From contig NZ_BJEC01000021.1 in assembly GCF_005405465.1 (NCBI RefSeq), positions 1-33,672 on the forward strand: a DNA stretch of 33,672 bases. The letters run 5' to 3'. This document shows positions 1 to 6,440 of the stretch, piece after piece. A model generated the notes under the pieces. It saw only the letters and a program-made list of their open reading frames with translations, made no database searches and was not told the DNA's origin. Position numbers and translations under genes: made by a program. Within the stretch, counting starts at the first letter, position 1, and the number at the start of each line of letters is the position of its first letter. This DNA comes from Weissella thailandensis (GTDB lineage Bacteria > Bacillota > Bacilli > Lactobacillales > Lactobacillaceae).

Positions 1-222
1 CTCAAGTCGCCATTGAATTACCTTGATTTTAAAGGAATATTGATAATTTGTCTTACTTTGACTAGCGTTGTTTAATCCATAGACACCAAGTTCCTTGATA
101 TTAGTAACCCAGTTACGAATGGTGTCTGTTCCTTTAATACCAAACTTTTTCCGTATTTTATAAGGCGGAATACCTTGTAGGTACATCGTGACTGCTTCAA
201 TTTGTACTTCTTTTGAAAACAT
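1..222 (-). CDS. IS3-family transposase OrfA, N-terminal 74 codons (cut by window edge)
   Basis: The reading frame starts at an ATG whose complement is at 220-222 and is still open at base 1. The translation begins MFSKEVQIEAVTMYLQG and continues through a helix-turn-helix (IRKKFGIKGTDTIRNWV). This is the pattern of OrfA DNA-binding proteins of the IS3/IS150 group, which are normally joined to the OrfB DDE integrase by a -1 frameshift. Only the DNA-binding N-terminus is visible. It is identical to the right-hand copy at 33451-33672. I cannot tell whether the full element is intact. Confidence 0.8.
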   Translation of the reverse strand, partial: MFSKEVQIEAVTMYLQGIPPYKIRKKFGIKGTDTIRNWVTNIKELGVYGLNNASQSKTNYQYSFKIKVIQWRLE

Positions 223-227
223 AGTAA

Positions 228-267
228 AACCCCGTAAGTTTTGGAAATTACTCCAACTTACGGGGTT
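228..267 (-). repeat. Stem-loop at IS end, upstream of orfA (left copy)
   Basis: A 13-bp perfect stem (AACCCCGTAAGTT on the minus strand, complement at 255-267, pairing with its partner at 228-240) lies between the IS terminus and the orfA start. Its position between outside DNA and the transposase start suggests it limits translation from read-through transcripts, as known for several IS elements. That role is inference. Confidence 0.6.
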
Positions 268-274
268 CAGTTCA

Positions 275-286
275 TCTCAACCTTTT
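275..286 (-). terminator. Half of an interrupted terminator hairpin at the IS junction
   Basis: The bases TCTCAACCTTTTT directly outside the IS match the descending arm of the terminators at 6391-6431 and 9797-9829 (…tgtctcaacct…). Read in the direction of the minus-strand gene at 307-504, only the ascending arm AGGTTGAGA remains before the IS begins. The IS appears to have inserted into the loop of this gene's terminator. Confidence 0.45.
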
Positions 287-306
287 TGTGTTAATAATTA
301 AAACAA

Positions 307-504
307 TCACTTTTCATAAACAGAAGCATTGGGATGGTCATTCTGGTACAATTCTTCAGCTTTTTTAGTGGCAATTGCAATAATACGTTGTTCATTATAA
401 TTTTCTTCTCTTTGGAGCGCATTCATAATTTCAATGGCTTTATTGCGCACAGTCGGCTTAAGATTTTTTAATGAGTCCGGGTAATCTTCTTTTGTCCATG
501 GCAT
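307..504 (-). CDS. Small YdaT-like hypothetical protein (65 aa)
   Basis: The start is placed at the ATG of MPWTKEDYPDSLKNL, because AAAGGAG lies 9 nt upstream of it. An in-frame extension to 549 would place that ribosome site inside the gene. The sequence resembles the small Bacillus YdaT-type proteins (PW..-DYP-S-KN….VR.KAI-I-NA…..-IA…A), some of which are stress-induced. No enzymatic motif is visible. It is a soluble, charged helical protein of unknown function. Its terminator seems to be interrupted by the left IS copy, so transcripts may run into the element. Confidence 0.7.
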   Translation of the reverse strand: MPWTKEDYPDSLKNLKPTVRNKAIEIMNALQREENYNEQRIIAIATKKAEELYQNDHPNASVYEK

Positions 505-688
505 GTTAAACATCTCCTTTGACATAATTACTGACTTGTAAAAAAACAATCAGACGGCCATCGCCTAACTATTTATAGCTATATTCTAACGTACAACCGT
601 GTTTGGGTGAATTAATTTGGACTTTTGTATCACTTGTCAAACTAAGTTAGACTATACTTATGATAAAAGAAATAAGGGGGAAAATATT

Positions 689-1609
689 ATGAAAGCTATT
701 CAATTAGATAATTATGGTTCAGTTACTGATTTAAACGAAATTGATACTGAGACACCAACTTTACTAAAAAAGCAGGTGTTAGTTAAAAATCATGCCGTTG
801 CTATTGATCCTTATGATGTGAAATTTGTGGCCGGAAAGATGGGTACTTCAGAAGAATTACCATTAATTCCCGGTTCAAGTGTTGTGGGTGAAGTTGTTGC
901 TATCGGTTCAGACGTCACCGACTTTAAAGTTGATGATCGTATCGCTGCCACTCGCCACCAAAAAACCTATGCTGAATTAGTACCGGTTGGCCAATCTGCC
1001 GCAACAAAAGTGCCCGATGACATCGATGATGTTCATGCCGTGGCAGCTGTTATTGGTGCTGCAACTGGTTATCAAATGATCCATCGTGATTTAAACGTCC
1101 AACCTGGACAAAAAGTTCTTGTTCAAGGTGGTGCCGGTGCTGTTGGTTCAGTTGCTGTACAAGCCGCATTGAATATTGGTGCGCAAGTATATACAACCGC
1201 TAAGCCAGCTGATTTTGACTACCTAAAGTCATTCAGAGATGTCACACCAGTCGACTATCATACTGCCTATGAAAACGAATTATCTGATTTCGATGCTGTC
1301 TTAGATACCATTGGCGGCTCAGTTTCGGTCCAATCTGCAAAAATTCTAAAAACTGGTGGTATCCTACGTAGCATTGCTGGTCTCGATGAAAAAGCTCTGT
1401 CAGCATTTGATATTGACGCTGCTAACGCATTCCAAGATGGAAAACGTCCTAATCTTGAAGCATTATTTGCTGATATGGCAGCTGGTAAAATCACGTTCCG
1501 GATTGGTCAAGTGCTCCCATTTACATTAGCTAACCTGCGTGATATTCATGAACAAGCTCGTCAGCATTCCTTACAAGGGAAAGCTGTTTTAACATTCGAT
1601 ACGTTTTAA
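689..1609 (+). CDS. NADP-dependent zinc-less MDR oxidoreductase (quinone oxidoreductase type)
   Basis: The 306-residue protein belongs to the medium-chain dehydrogenase/reductase superfamily. It has an N-terminal GroES-like catalytic fold (MKAIQLDNYGSV…IPGSSVVGEVVAIGSDV) and a Rossmann nucleotide-binding half starting at VLVQGGAGAVGSVAVQAA. The zinc-binding Cys/His set of classical alcohol dehydrogenases is absent, which places it with quinone or enone oxidoreductases. The start is the ATG at 689, preceded by AAGGGGGAA; the open frame extends 24 codons further up to 617 but without a ribosome site. A TTGTCA (634) and TATGAT (659) pair with a long 19-bp spacer lies just upstream. Such spacers are typical of MerR-type control, but no regulator gene is adjacent. 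The substrate cannot be read from the sequence. Confidence 0.85.
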   Translation: MKAIQLDNYGSVTDLNEIDTETPTLLKKQVLVKNHAVAIDPYDVKFVAGKMGTSEELPLIPGSSVVGEVVAIGSDVTDFKVDDRIAATRHQKTYAELVPVGQSAATKVPDDIDDVHAVAAVIGAATGYQMIHRDLNVQPGQKVLVQGGAGAVGSVAVQAALNIGAQVYTTAKPADFDYLKSFRDVTPVDYHTAYENELSDFDAVLDTIGGSVSVQSAKILKTGGILRSIAGLDEKALSAFDIDAANAFQDGKRPNLEALFADMAAGKITFRIGQVLPFTLANLRDIHEQARQHSLQGKAVLTFDTF

Positions 1610-1663
1610 AAGGACCCGCTTTCTGATACAATAATGCCATTAAACGAGGGAGCGTAATGGGAA

Positions 1664-2149
1664 ATGTTATTTACTGAGCGTGATTATTATGAAGATGTTA
1701 TTAAAATGTTGCAGGACCGTGGTGTCCAATTACCTGACATCGCTGAATTAGTTGTCAGTGGGCAAAAAGATCATATTCCAGATTTATCATTGGACACGGC
1801 CGTTGATTCTGTGCAACACGTGTTACACAAAACTGAAGTACAAGATGCCGTAATGACTGGCTTAGCCCTAGATGAGGTAGCAGAGGCTAAGCAACTACCA
1901 GAACCATTACAAGAACGTATTGGTGGTGACCATGCAACTTATGGTATCGATGAACAACTAGTCATGTCTATCTTGGGCGTCTACGGCACGATCTCATGGA
2001 CCAATTTCGGTTACCTAGACCGCGTCAAGCCTGGTATCGTTGGTAAATTAAACGACGAACAACATAACGGTGGTCGTGTAAATACCTTCATCGATGATAT
2101 CGTCGCTGCAATCGCAGCCGCCGCCGAAGCTAGAATCGCACATGGTTAA
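1664..2149 (+). CDS. pgpA: Phosphatidylglycerophosphatase A family protein
   Basis: The 161-residue protein matches the Firmicute PgpA/YutG family, which is about 160 residues long. Recognisable blocks are ERDYYEDVIKMLQDRGV at the N-terminus, VMTGLALDEVAE, the central DEQLVMSILGVYGTISWTNFG, and a C-terminal TFIDDIVAAIAAAAEARIAHG. The family removes the phosphate from phosphatidylglycerol phosphate in membrane lipid synthesis. Unlike Gram-negative PgpA, these proteins have no obvious membrane segments, so the exact activity is less certain. GAGGGAG precedes the ATG at good spacing. An extended -10 (TGATACAAT at 1624-1632) lies between the upstream oxidoreductase and this gene, so it may have its own promoter. 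A structured non-coding stretch follows the stop codon directly. Confidence 0.85.
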   Translation: MLFTERDYYEDVIKMLQDRGVQLPDIAELVVSGQKDHIPDLSLDTAVDSVQHVLHKTEVQDAVMTGLALDEVAEAKQLPEPLQERIGGDHATYGIDEQLVMSILGVYGTISWTNFGYLDRVKPGIVGKLNDEQHNGGRVNTFIDDIVAAIAAAAEARIAHG

Positions 2150-2150
2150 A

Positions 2151-2280
2151 GAGAGCTGATTAATTTTCGTTTTGAAGGTCAATATAACGTTAACAGTGTC
2201 TGCTTCGCCGTAGCGACTGCGTAGGCATGCAGGTGCTGTTGGCGTTATATTGACCGGATTGAAAATTTATCGCGTTTATA
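2151..2280 (+). ncRNA. Long structured hairpin, copy A of a tandem pair (unrecognised RNA element)
   Basis: It begins GAGAGCTGAT two bases after the pgpA stop and ends ATCGCGTTTA. The outer stem GATTAATTTTC (2158-2168) pairs with 2261-2271 at 10 of 11 positions. A perfect 13-bp stem GGTCAATATAACG (2177-2189) pairs with 2243-2255. Shorter inner stems are 2192-2196/2236-2240, 2200-2203/2229-2232 and 2207-2209/2224-2226. The apex spans CCGTAGCGACTGCGTAGG at 2208-2225. It lies downstream of pgpA in the same direction and ahead of the terminator at 2508-2554, so it is probably a 3' UTR or a processed small RNA. Confidence 0.6.
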
Positions 2281-2283
2281 TAC

Positions 2284-2412
2284 GAGAGCTGATAAGCGGC
2301 CGTTTTGGAGTCCAAAATAAGTGATAAATTTGGCACGCTACCGTAGCGACTGCGTAGGTGTGTGACATATTTATTGCTTATTTTTGACGGACTGGCAGCC
2401 TATCGCGTTTAA
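2284..2412 (+). ncRNA. Long structured hairpin, copy B of the tandem pair
   Basis: It has the same 5' and 3' borders as copy A (GAGAGCTGAT … ATCGCGTTTA) and an identical 18-nt apex (2341-2358). The stem sequence is quite different but still paired. The outer stem is 2291-2301 with 2394-2404 (9 of 11). GTCC (2310-2313) pairs with GGAC (2389-2392). A 16-bp run at 2314-2329 pairs with 2369-2384, including two G-U pairs. Conserved ends and apex with changed but compensated stems indicate selection for structure. I do not recognise the family. Confidence 0.6.
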
Positions 2413-2507
2413 CGAAAGCGTGAATCCAAGCGCTTAGCATTCCGGTATAAGGCCTGTTTTGTGCCCTGGCGCTGCAAGCGGCTGGGTCAAAACTAAATAA
2501 ACCAAAT
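2413..2507 (+). other. Non-coding tail after the tandem hairpins
   Basis: No coding frame is evident. A short hairpin AAGCG…CGCTT (about 2414-2435) is followed by a longer one at 2456-2493. That one has GTTTTG pairing with CAAAAC and GCCC with GGGT, with a CGCT-gca-AGCG top. It probably belongs to the same transcript as the tandem hairpins, because no terminator intervenes before 2508. Confidence 0.4.
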
Positions 2508-2554
2508 AAAAAACCACTTGCTATCGCAAAGCTTTGCGTAACAAGTGGTTTTTT
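2508..2554. terminator. Bidirectional terminator between pgpA-side RNA and aquaporin gene
   Basis: A 13-bp stem AAAAAACCACTTG (2508-2520) pairs with CAAGTGGTTTTTT (2542-2554), with a palindromic GCAAAGCTTTGC in the loop. T-runs on both strands serve the convergent transcripts on each side. Confidence 0.85.
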
Positions 2555-2572
2555 AGTGTTATTTATTAAAAA

Positions 2573-3283
2573 TTATTCTTCTGAACCAAGACCGTACTTA
2601 GCAACCAATGCTGCCAAAGCACCACCAACTAAAGGTCCGATGAAGTAAGCAGCAACGTGAGTCAATGAAGTTGCTGAACCAAACATTGCAAAGAACACAG
2701 CAGGTCCAAATGAACGTGCAGGGTTCAATGAAGATCCGGTTACTGAAATACCAACAATAATCAATACTGCCAATGTCAAACCAATGATCATTGGTGCAGC
2801 AACTGAAGAAGCTTCAGCCTTCTTTGAAGTAACCATCAAAATAACTAGTACAAAGAAGAATGTCAAAATCAACTCGATAACAGTTGCACCGAAGAATGAA
2901 ACTGGTGTTGTGTAATCAGTTTGACCAAAACCAACTTGCTTGATCATTGTCGCACTGGCACCAACACCCTTCATGATTGCCCAAACAACGGCTGAACCAG
3001 CTAGTCCACCAATCAATTGTGCAATAACATAACCAGTAAAGTCTTTCCATGAGATACGACCATTCATGGCTGCTCCCAATGAAACGGCTGGGTTAAAGTG
3101 ACCACCTGAGATTGGGCCAAAAGCGTAGGCACCAGCAGCCAAGGCAATACCAAAGGCCAAGGCAACAGGAAGTGGGCCGGTTTGTACACCAACCAAAACA
3201 ACTGCACCAGTACCAACGGCAACTAATAACATCGTTCCAAAGAACTCTGCTAAGTATTTACGTGTATTACTTTCCATAAACAA
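2573..3283 (-). CDS. MIP-family aquaporin (AqpZ-like channel)
   Basis: The 236-residue membrane channel has six predicted transmembrane segments and the two half-helix motifs of the family: HFNPAVS with NPA at about 64-66 and SLNPARSFGP with NPA at about 187-189. The residue pattern after the second NPA is ARS rather than the ARD usual in glycerol facilitators. That favours a water channel of the AqpZ type, although LAB members often also pass small solutes. The start is uncertain: AAGGAG (3290-3295) sits 6 nt from a TTG at 3281-3283 and 12 nt from an ATG at 3275-3277. I chose the TTG on spacing, and the ATG would shorten the product by two residues. It is monocistronic, ending at the bidirectional terminator. 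Confidence 0.9.
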   Translation of the reverse strand: MFMESNTRKYLAEFFGTMLLVAVGTGAVVLVGVQTGPLPVALAFGIALAAGAYAFGPISGGHFNPAVSLGAAMNGRISWKDFTGYVIAQLIGGLAGSAVVWAIMKGVGASATMIKQVGFGQTDYTTPVSFFGATVIELILTFFFVLVILMVTSKKAEASSVAAPMIIGLTLAVLIIVGISVTGSSLNPARSFGPAVFFAMFGSATSLTHVAAYFIGPLVGGALAALVAKYGLGSEE

Positions 3284-3394
3284 TAATTGCTCCTTAAATA
3301 AATTTGACTTGTTTTCTATAACAAAATAAATAACTAACTCTAACTATATAACACTATTGTACTTAAATTCAGCTTTATTAATAAATTTTTAACT

Positions 3395-3733
3395 TTAACG
3401 GCCAATAATAGCCAATGCATCTTTGTCTAAAGTAAACCATGTATTCGTTGCATTAGTTTCAAATTGCTTGATAAAATCAGGACCATCCGCTTTTGGTTTT
3501 GCTGAACCAACTAACTCATTATCAATCCCAAGGACTTGCAAATCATGAAAGGCTTCATCCCAACGGACAGTGTAATAATTACCGTCCATTTTCTCATCCA
3601 CAATTGATTGAAAGCCTGTTTTCAATGCTTCTTTAATAACATCTTCTTCCGAGACTGTGAAGCCACGACCTGCCATCAGGTCCACACGATCACGCACATC
3701 TTGCATATCTTCCGGAATCTTTTGCGTGTTCAT
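3395..3733 (-). CDS. Conserved-looking hypothetical protein (112 aa)
   Basis: A well-formed gene with AAGGAGG 6-7 nt before its ATG. The product is soluble and acidic, with no signal peptide or membrane segment. A predicted helical N-terminal half (MQDVRDRVDLMAGRGFTVSEEDVIKEAL) is followed by a segment rich in Tyr/Trp (NYYTVRWDEAFHDL). I do not recognise a family or catalytic motif. It stands alone between the aquaporin gene and the divergent nnrE, so context gives no clue. Confidence 0.65.
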   Translation of the reverse strand: MNTQKIPEDMQDVRDRVDLMAGRGFTVSEEDVIKEALKTGFQSIVDEKMDGNYYTVRWDEAFHDLQVLGIDNELVGSAKPKADGPDFIKQFETNATNTWFTLDKDALAIIGR

Positions 3734-3875
3734 TTTTATCCTCCTTACTAATTTCGTCTATTTAATGTAAAAAAACATTGTACTAGAAACATTTTAACAG
3801 TCAGTTGCGATATAATAAACACTGAACGTCATAATTGATTATTAAGATAGAAAAAATTAAAGGAGGTTGCTTTTC

Positions 3876-4541
3876 ATGATTGAATCAGTAACTGCACAAG
3901 AAATGCAAAGGTTTAGTCACTACACCACTGATGAAATTGGTGTCCATCCCCTAGTCTTAATGGAACGAGCAGCCATCTCCGTGATGGAAGTACTCGGTGC
4001 AGGTACTTTTGACTTATCCAATGTTCTCGTTATTGCTGGCTTAGGTAACAATGGTGGTGATGGTATTGCCATTACTCGCATGCTAGCACAAAAAGGTGTT
4101 AATGTTGACTTATTGCTATTAGGTGATGCCCATCGCGCCACTCCTAATACAGCAAAACAACTAGACATCGCCCGCAAGTACGGTGTTACCCCCCATAACC
4201 GTGTACGCGACTTCCGCCATTACACGGTTATTGTGGATGCCCTATTTGGTGCCGGACTATCAAAGCCAGTCCCCGTTAAACTAGGTGAAATCATTAAACG
4301 CGTTAATGCCGCTAATATTCCGGTTGTGTCAGTTGACATTCCATCCGGTCTAAATGCAACAACAGGTACTATTTTAGGCTCTGCCATCCGCGCATCTGCT
4401 ACGGTTACTTTTGCATATCCTAAACAAGGATTACTACAAAACGAAGGCCTAAAACGTGCCGGCAATATCTATGTTAAAGATATTGGCGTTTATTCCCCAG
4501 AAGAACTATCAAATTTTAAGAAAGAGAGCAGCAACCAATGA
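3876..4541 (+). CDS. nnrE: NAD(P)H-hydrate epimerase (YjeF_N domain)
   Basis: The 221-residue protein is a stand-alone YjeF N-terminal domain. It epimerises the R and S forms of hydrated NAD(P)H so that the damaged cofactor can be repaired by an ADP/ATP-dependent dehydratase. Visible motifs are VLVIAGLGNNGGDGIAI (about residues 50-66), the catalytic-region DALFGAGL, and VDIPSGLNATTG. Bifunctional Nnr proteins are longer; the dehydratase must be encoded elsewhere. The start is the ATG at 3876, 9 nt after AAAGGAGG. A TTG at 3867 abuts the ribosome site and is not credible. The stop overlaps the next gene's ATG (ATGA), so the two are translationally coupled. A TATAAT at 3811-3816 is a possible -10. 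Confidence 0.9.
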   Translation: MIESVTAQEMQRFSHYTTDEIGVHPLVLMERAAISVMEVLGAGTFDLSNVLVIAGLGNNGGDGIAITRMLAQKGVNVDLLLLGDAHRATPNTAKQLDIARKYGVTPHNRVRDFRHYTVIVDALFGAGLSKPVPVKLGEIIKRVNAANIPVVSVDIPSGLNATTGTILGSAIRASATVTFAYPKQGLLQNEGLKRAGNIYVKDIGVYSPEELSNFKKESSNQ

Positions 4542-6385
4542 AGATTGTATTAGTTGGTGCCGGACCACGCAACTTAACCCTATTAGAACGTCTGATGGCT
4601 TATGCCAAGGAAACAACAAAGCCTGTCGATATTACTTTGTACGACAGTTTCCCAATCGGTGGCCGTGTTTGGAATCCGGATCAAAGTCCACTTTTCCTAA
4701 TGAACACAGTTACTCGTCAATTGACCTTATTCCCCGATCCTTCTATACCGAACCATGCAGCAACTGCTACCTATGGTCCTAACTTTTATGAATGGGCAAT
4801 TACATATGGTAAAGAATATGTACAACGTCGTCATTTTGTTAACGGTGAACACTTTCTTGATGAAATTGCACGAATAAATCCTAATCGCTTTACTTCTCGT
4901 GCCCTATTTGGTGTTTATAGTCAATGGTTTTACGAACGTCTAGGTACTCAGATTCCTGGTAATGTCATGCTGTCTTATGAACGTAAACAAGTCTTAGATG
5001 TTACCCCTCAAGACGATCAATATGAAATTGTCTTAGATGATGGGACCAACTTCATGGCTGATAAAGTTGTCATGTCAACGGGGATGGTTGATAACCAGTT
5101 ATCAGAAGAGCAACAAACATTTACTGATGCTGCTAATGCCCATGAAAACATGCTATATATCGGACCAACTCATCCTGCAGAAGCGAATTTAGATGATGTG
5201 CCAGCCCGCCAAAAGGTTGTGCTTCGTGGTCTAGGATTAAGTTTTTTTGATTACCTAGCCAAATTGACAATTGGTCGTGGTGGTCGTTTTGCACGTGACA
5301 ACAATGGTGTGCTTTATTATCTACCCTCAGGTAAAGAACCTCATATCATTGCGGGTTCTCGTCGTGGTTTGCCTTTGCATGCGCGTGGTATTAACCAAAA
5401 GACAACTGAAAGTTACCAACCACTGTTCTTTACGAACAAGAAACTTGATCAGCTAGCTGCCGAAAACGATGGTCAACTATCATATGATGACTTTTTCAAA
5501 TTGTTGAAAAAAGAATTAGAATATAAGCACTATCGTAATACAATCAATGATTTTGGAATCACTTGGCCATTTAATGCCGATCACTTTATGACGGCACTCG
5601 CTGAAAGCGATGATTTGAATAAGACTGCCCGTCAATATGTTGTCGCCGAAGAATATATCATGGACTGGCAACGTATCTTAAACCCAGTTGCTGATATTCC
5701 TGAAGAGGTCGAATATAGTGACTTCATGATGAACTACTTAACTTGGGATATCAACGATGCATACAAAGGAAACAACGATGCCCCTTATGCGGGTGCTTTT
5801 GATATGTTACGTGACATTCGCTCAGTCATTCGCCACTACTTGGATGCTGGCTATCTAAATGCTGATGAATACGAAAAGTTTTTGCGCCACTTTAATCCAT
5901 TGAACACTTTGATTTCTGTTGGCCCACCTATTTTACGTATTGAGCAGATGCGTGCCCTGATTGAAACCGGCTTATTAACAATTGCTAGCCCTGGTCTCAG
6001 CGCAACCGTCCAAGACAATCACTTTGTGGCTCGCGATAACCGTAACAACGAGTGGACTGTTGATAACCTAGTTGAAGCACACCTATCAGCACCTTCGTTG
6101 TCACATACCATCAACCCATTGATGAGCAATTTACGTGAAAAAGGAATTCTAAGTGAAGCAACTTACACGAAATCTGATGGCACTACTTACTCTGCTGGTG
6201 GTACACGCATGAATAAACAGACAATGACGGCAATTGACCAACAAGATCAAGAAGTCCCTGGCTTATTCATTTGGGGTGTCCCAACAGAAGGTTGGTCATG
6301 GTTTACAACGTTCTCACCACGTCCAGGAATTACTGATAAAAACCTGAGCGATGCTGAAAATATTGCCCAAACAATTTTTGAATAA
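4538..6385 (+). CDS. Large FAD/NAD(P)-binding protein (NAD_binding_9 type)
   Basis: The 615-residue flavoprotein-like enzyme opens with the dinucleotide-binding motif KIVLVGAGPRNLTLLERL and an acidic end to the second strand (DITLYDSFPIGG-RVW). A second nucleotide-binding block (VVLRGLGLSFFDYLAKL) lies near residue 230. A C-terminal flavin-site-like segment contains GLFIWGVPTEGWSWFTTFSPRPG. It resembles the family of uncharacterised FAD-NAD(P)-binding proteins common in lactic acid bacteria, distantly related to N-hydroxylating monooxygenases. Its ATG overlaps the nnrE stop codon, so both are made from one message. The link to nicotinamide-cofactor repair is suggestive, but the reaction is unknown. 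Length is normal for the family and no frameshift is seen. Confidence 0.8.
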   Translation: MKIVLVGAGPRNLTLLERLMAYAKETTKPVDITLYDSFPIGGRVWNPDQSPLFLMNTVTRQLTLFPDPSIPNHAATATYGPNFYEWAITYGKEYVQRRHFVNGEHFLDEIARINPNRFTSRALFGVYSQWFYERLGTQIPGNVMLSYERKQVLDVTPQDDQYEIVLDDGTNFMADKVVMSTGMVDNQLSEEQQTFTDAANAHENMLYIGPTHPAEANLDDVPARQKVVLRGLGLSFFDYLAKLTIGRGGRFARDNNGVLYYLPSGKEPHIIAGSRRGLPLHARGINQKTTESYQPLFFTNKKLDQLAAENDGQLSYDDFFKLLKKELEYKHYRNTINDFGITWPFNADHFMTALAESDDLNKTARQYVVAEEYIMDWQRILNPVADIPEEVEYSDFMMNYLTWDINDAYKGNNDAPYAGAFDMLRDIRSVIRHYLDAGYLNADEYEKFLRHFNPLNTLISVGPPILRIEQMRALIETGLLTIASPGLSATVQDNHFVARDNRNNEWTVDNLVEAHLSAPSLSHTINPLMSNLREKGILSEATYTKSDGTTYSAGGTRMNKQTMTAIDQQDQEVPGLFIWGVPTEGWSWFTTFSPRPGITDKNLSDAENIAQTIFE

Positions 6386-6390
6386 CGTAA

Positions 6391-6431
6391 AAAAATAGGT
6401 TGAGACATAATTTATGTCTCAACCTATTTTT
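6391..6431. terminator. Bidirectional terminator (ggttgagac type)
   Basis: A 20-bp near-perfect hairpin (6391-6410 with 6412-6431) has the core AGGTTGAGACATAA. A-runs before and T-runs after the stem serve the convergent genes at 4538-6385 and 6441-7913. The core is repeated at 9797-9829 and in half at 275-286. Confidence 0.9.
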
Positions 6432-6440
6432 ACTTAGATT

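Larger units (their letters stand above)
1..274 (-). mobile_element. IS3-type insertion sequence, left copy (partial)
   Basis: These 274 bases are the exact reverse complement of 33399-33672, so the same element lies at both window ends in inverted orientation. The outer IS end is at about 274, reading TGAACTGAACCCC inward on the minus strand, and the element runs off the left edge. It carries the start of an IS3/IS150-like orfA. Identity with the right copy stops abruptly at 274, which sets the IS boundary. The orfB/integrase part is outside the window. Confidence 0.85.

Noticed and set aside
4456-4782. 108-codon open frame overlapping nnrE and the FAD protein gene
   Set aside because: It overlaps two well-supported coupled genes in another frame and has no ribosome site or family resemblance.
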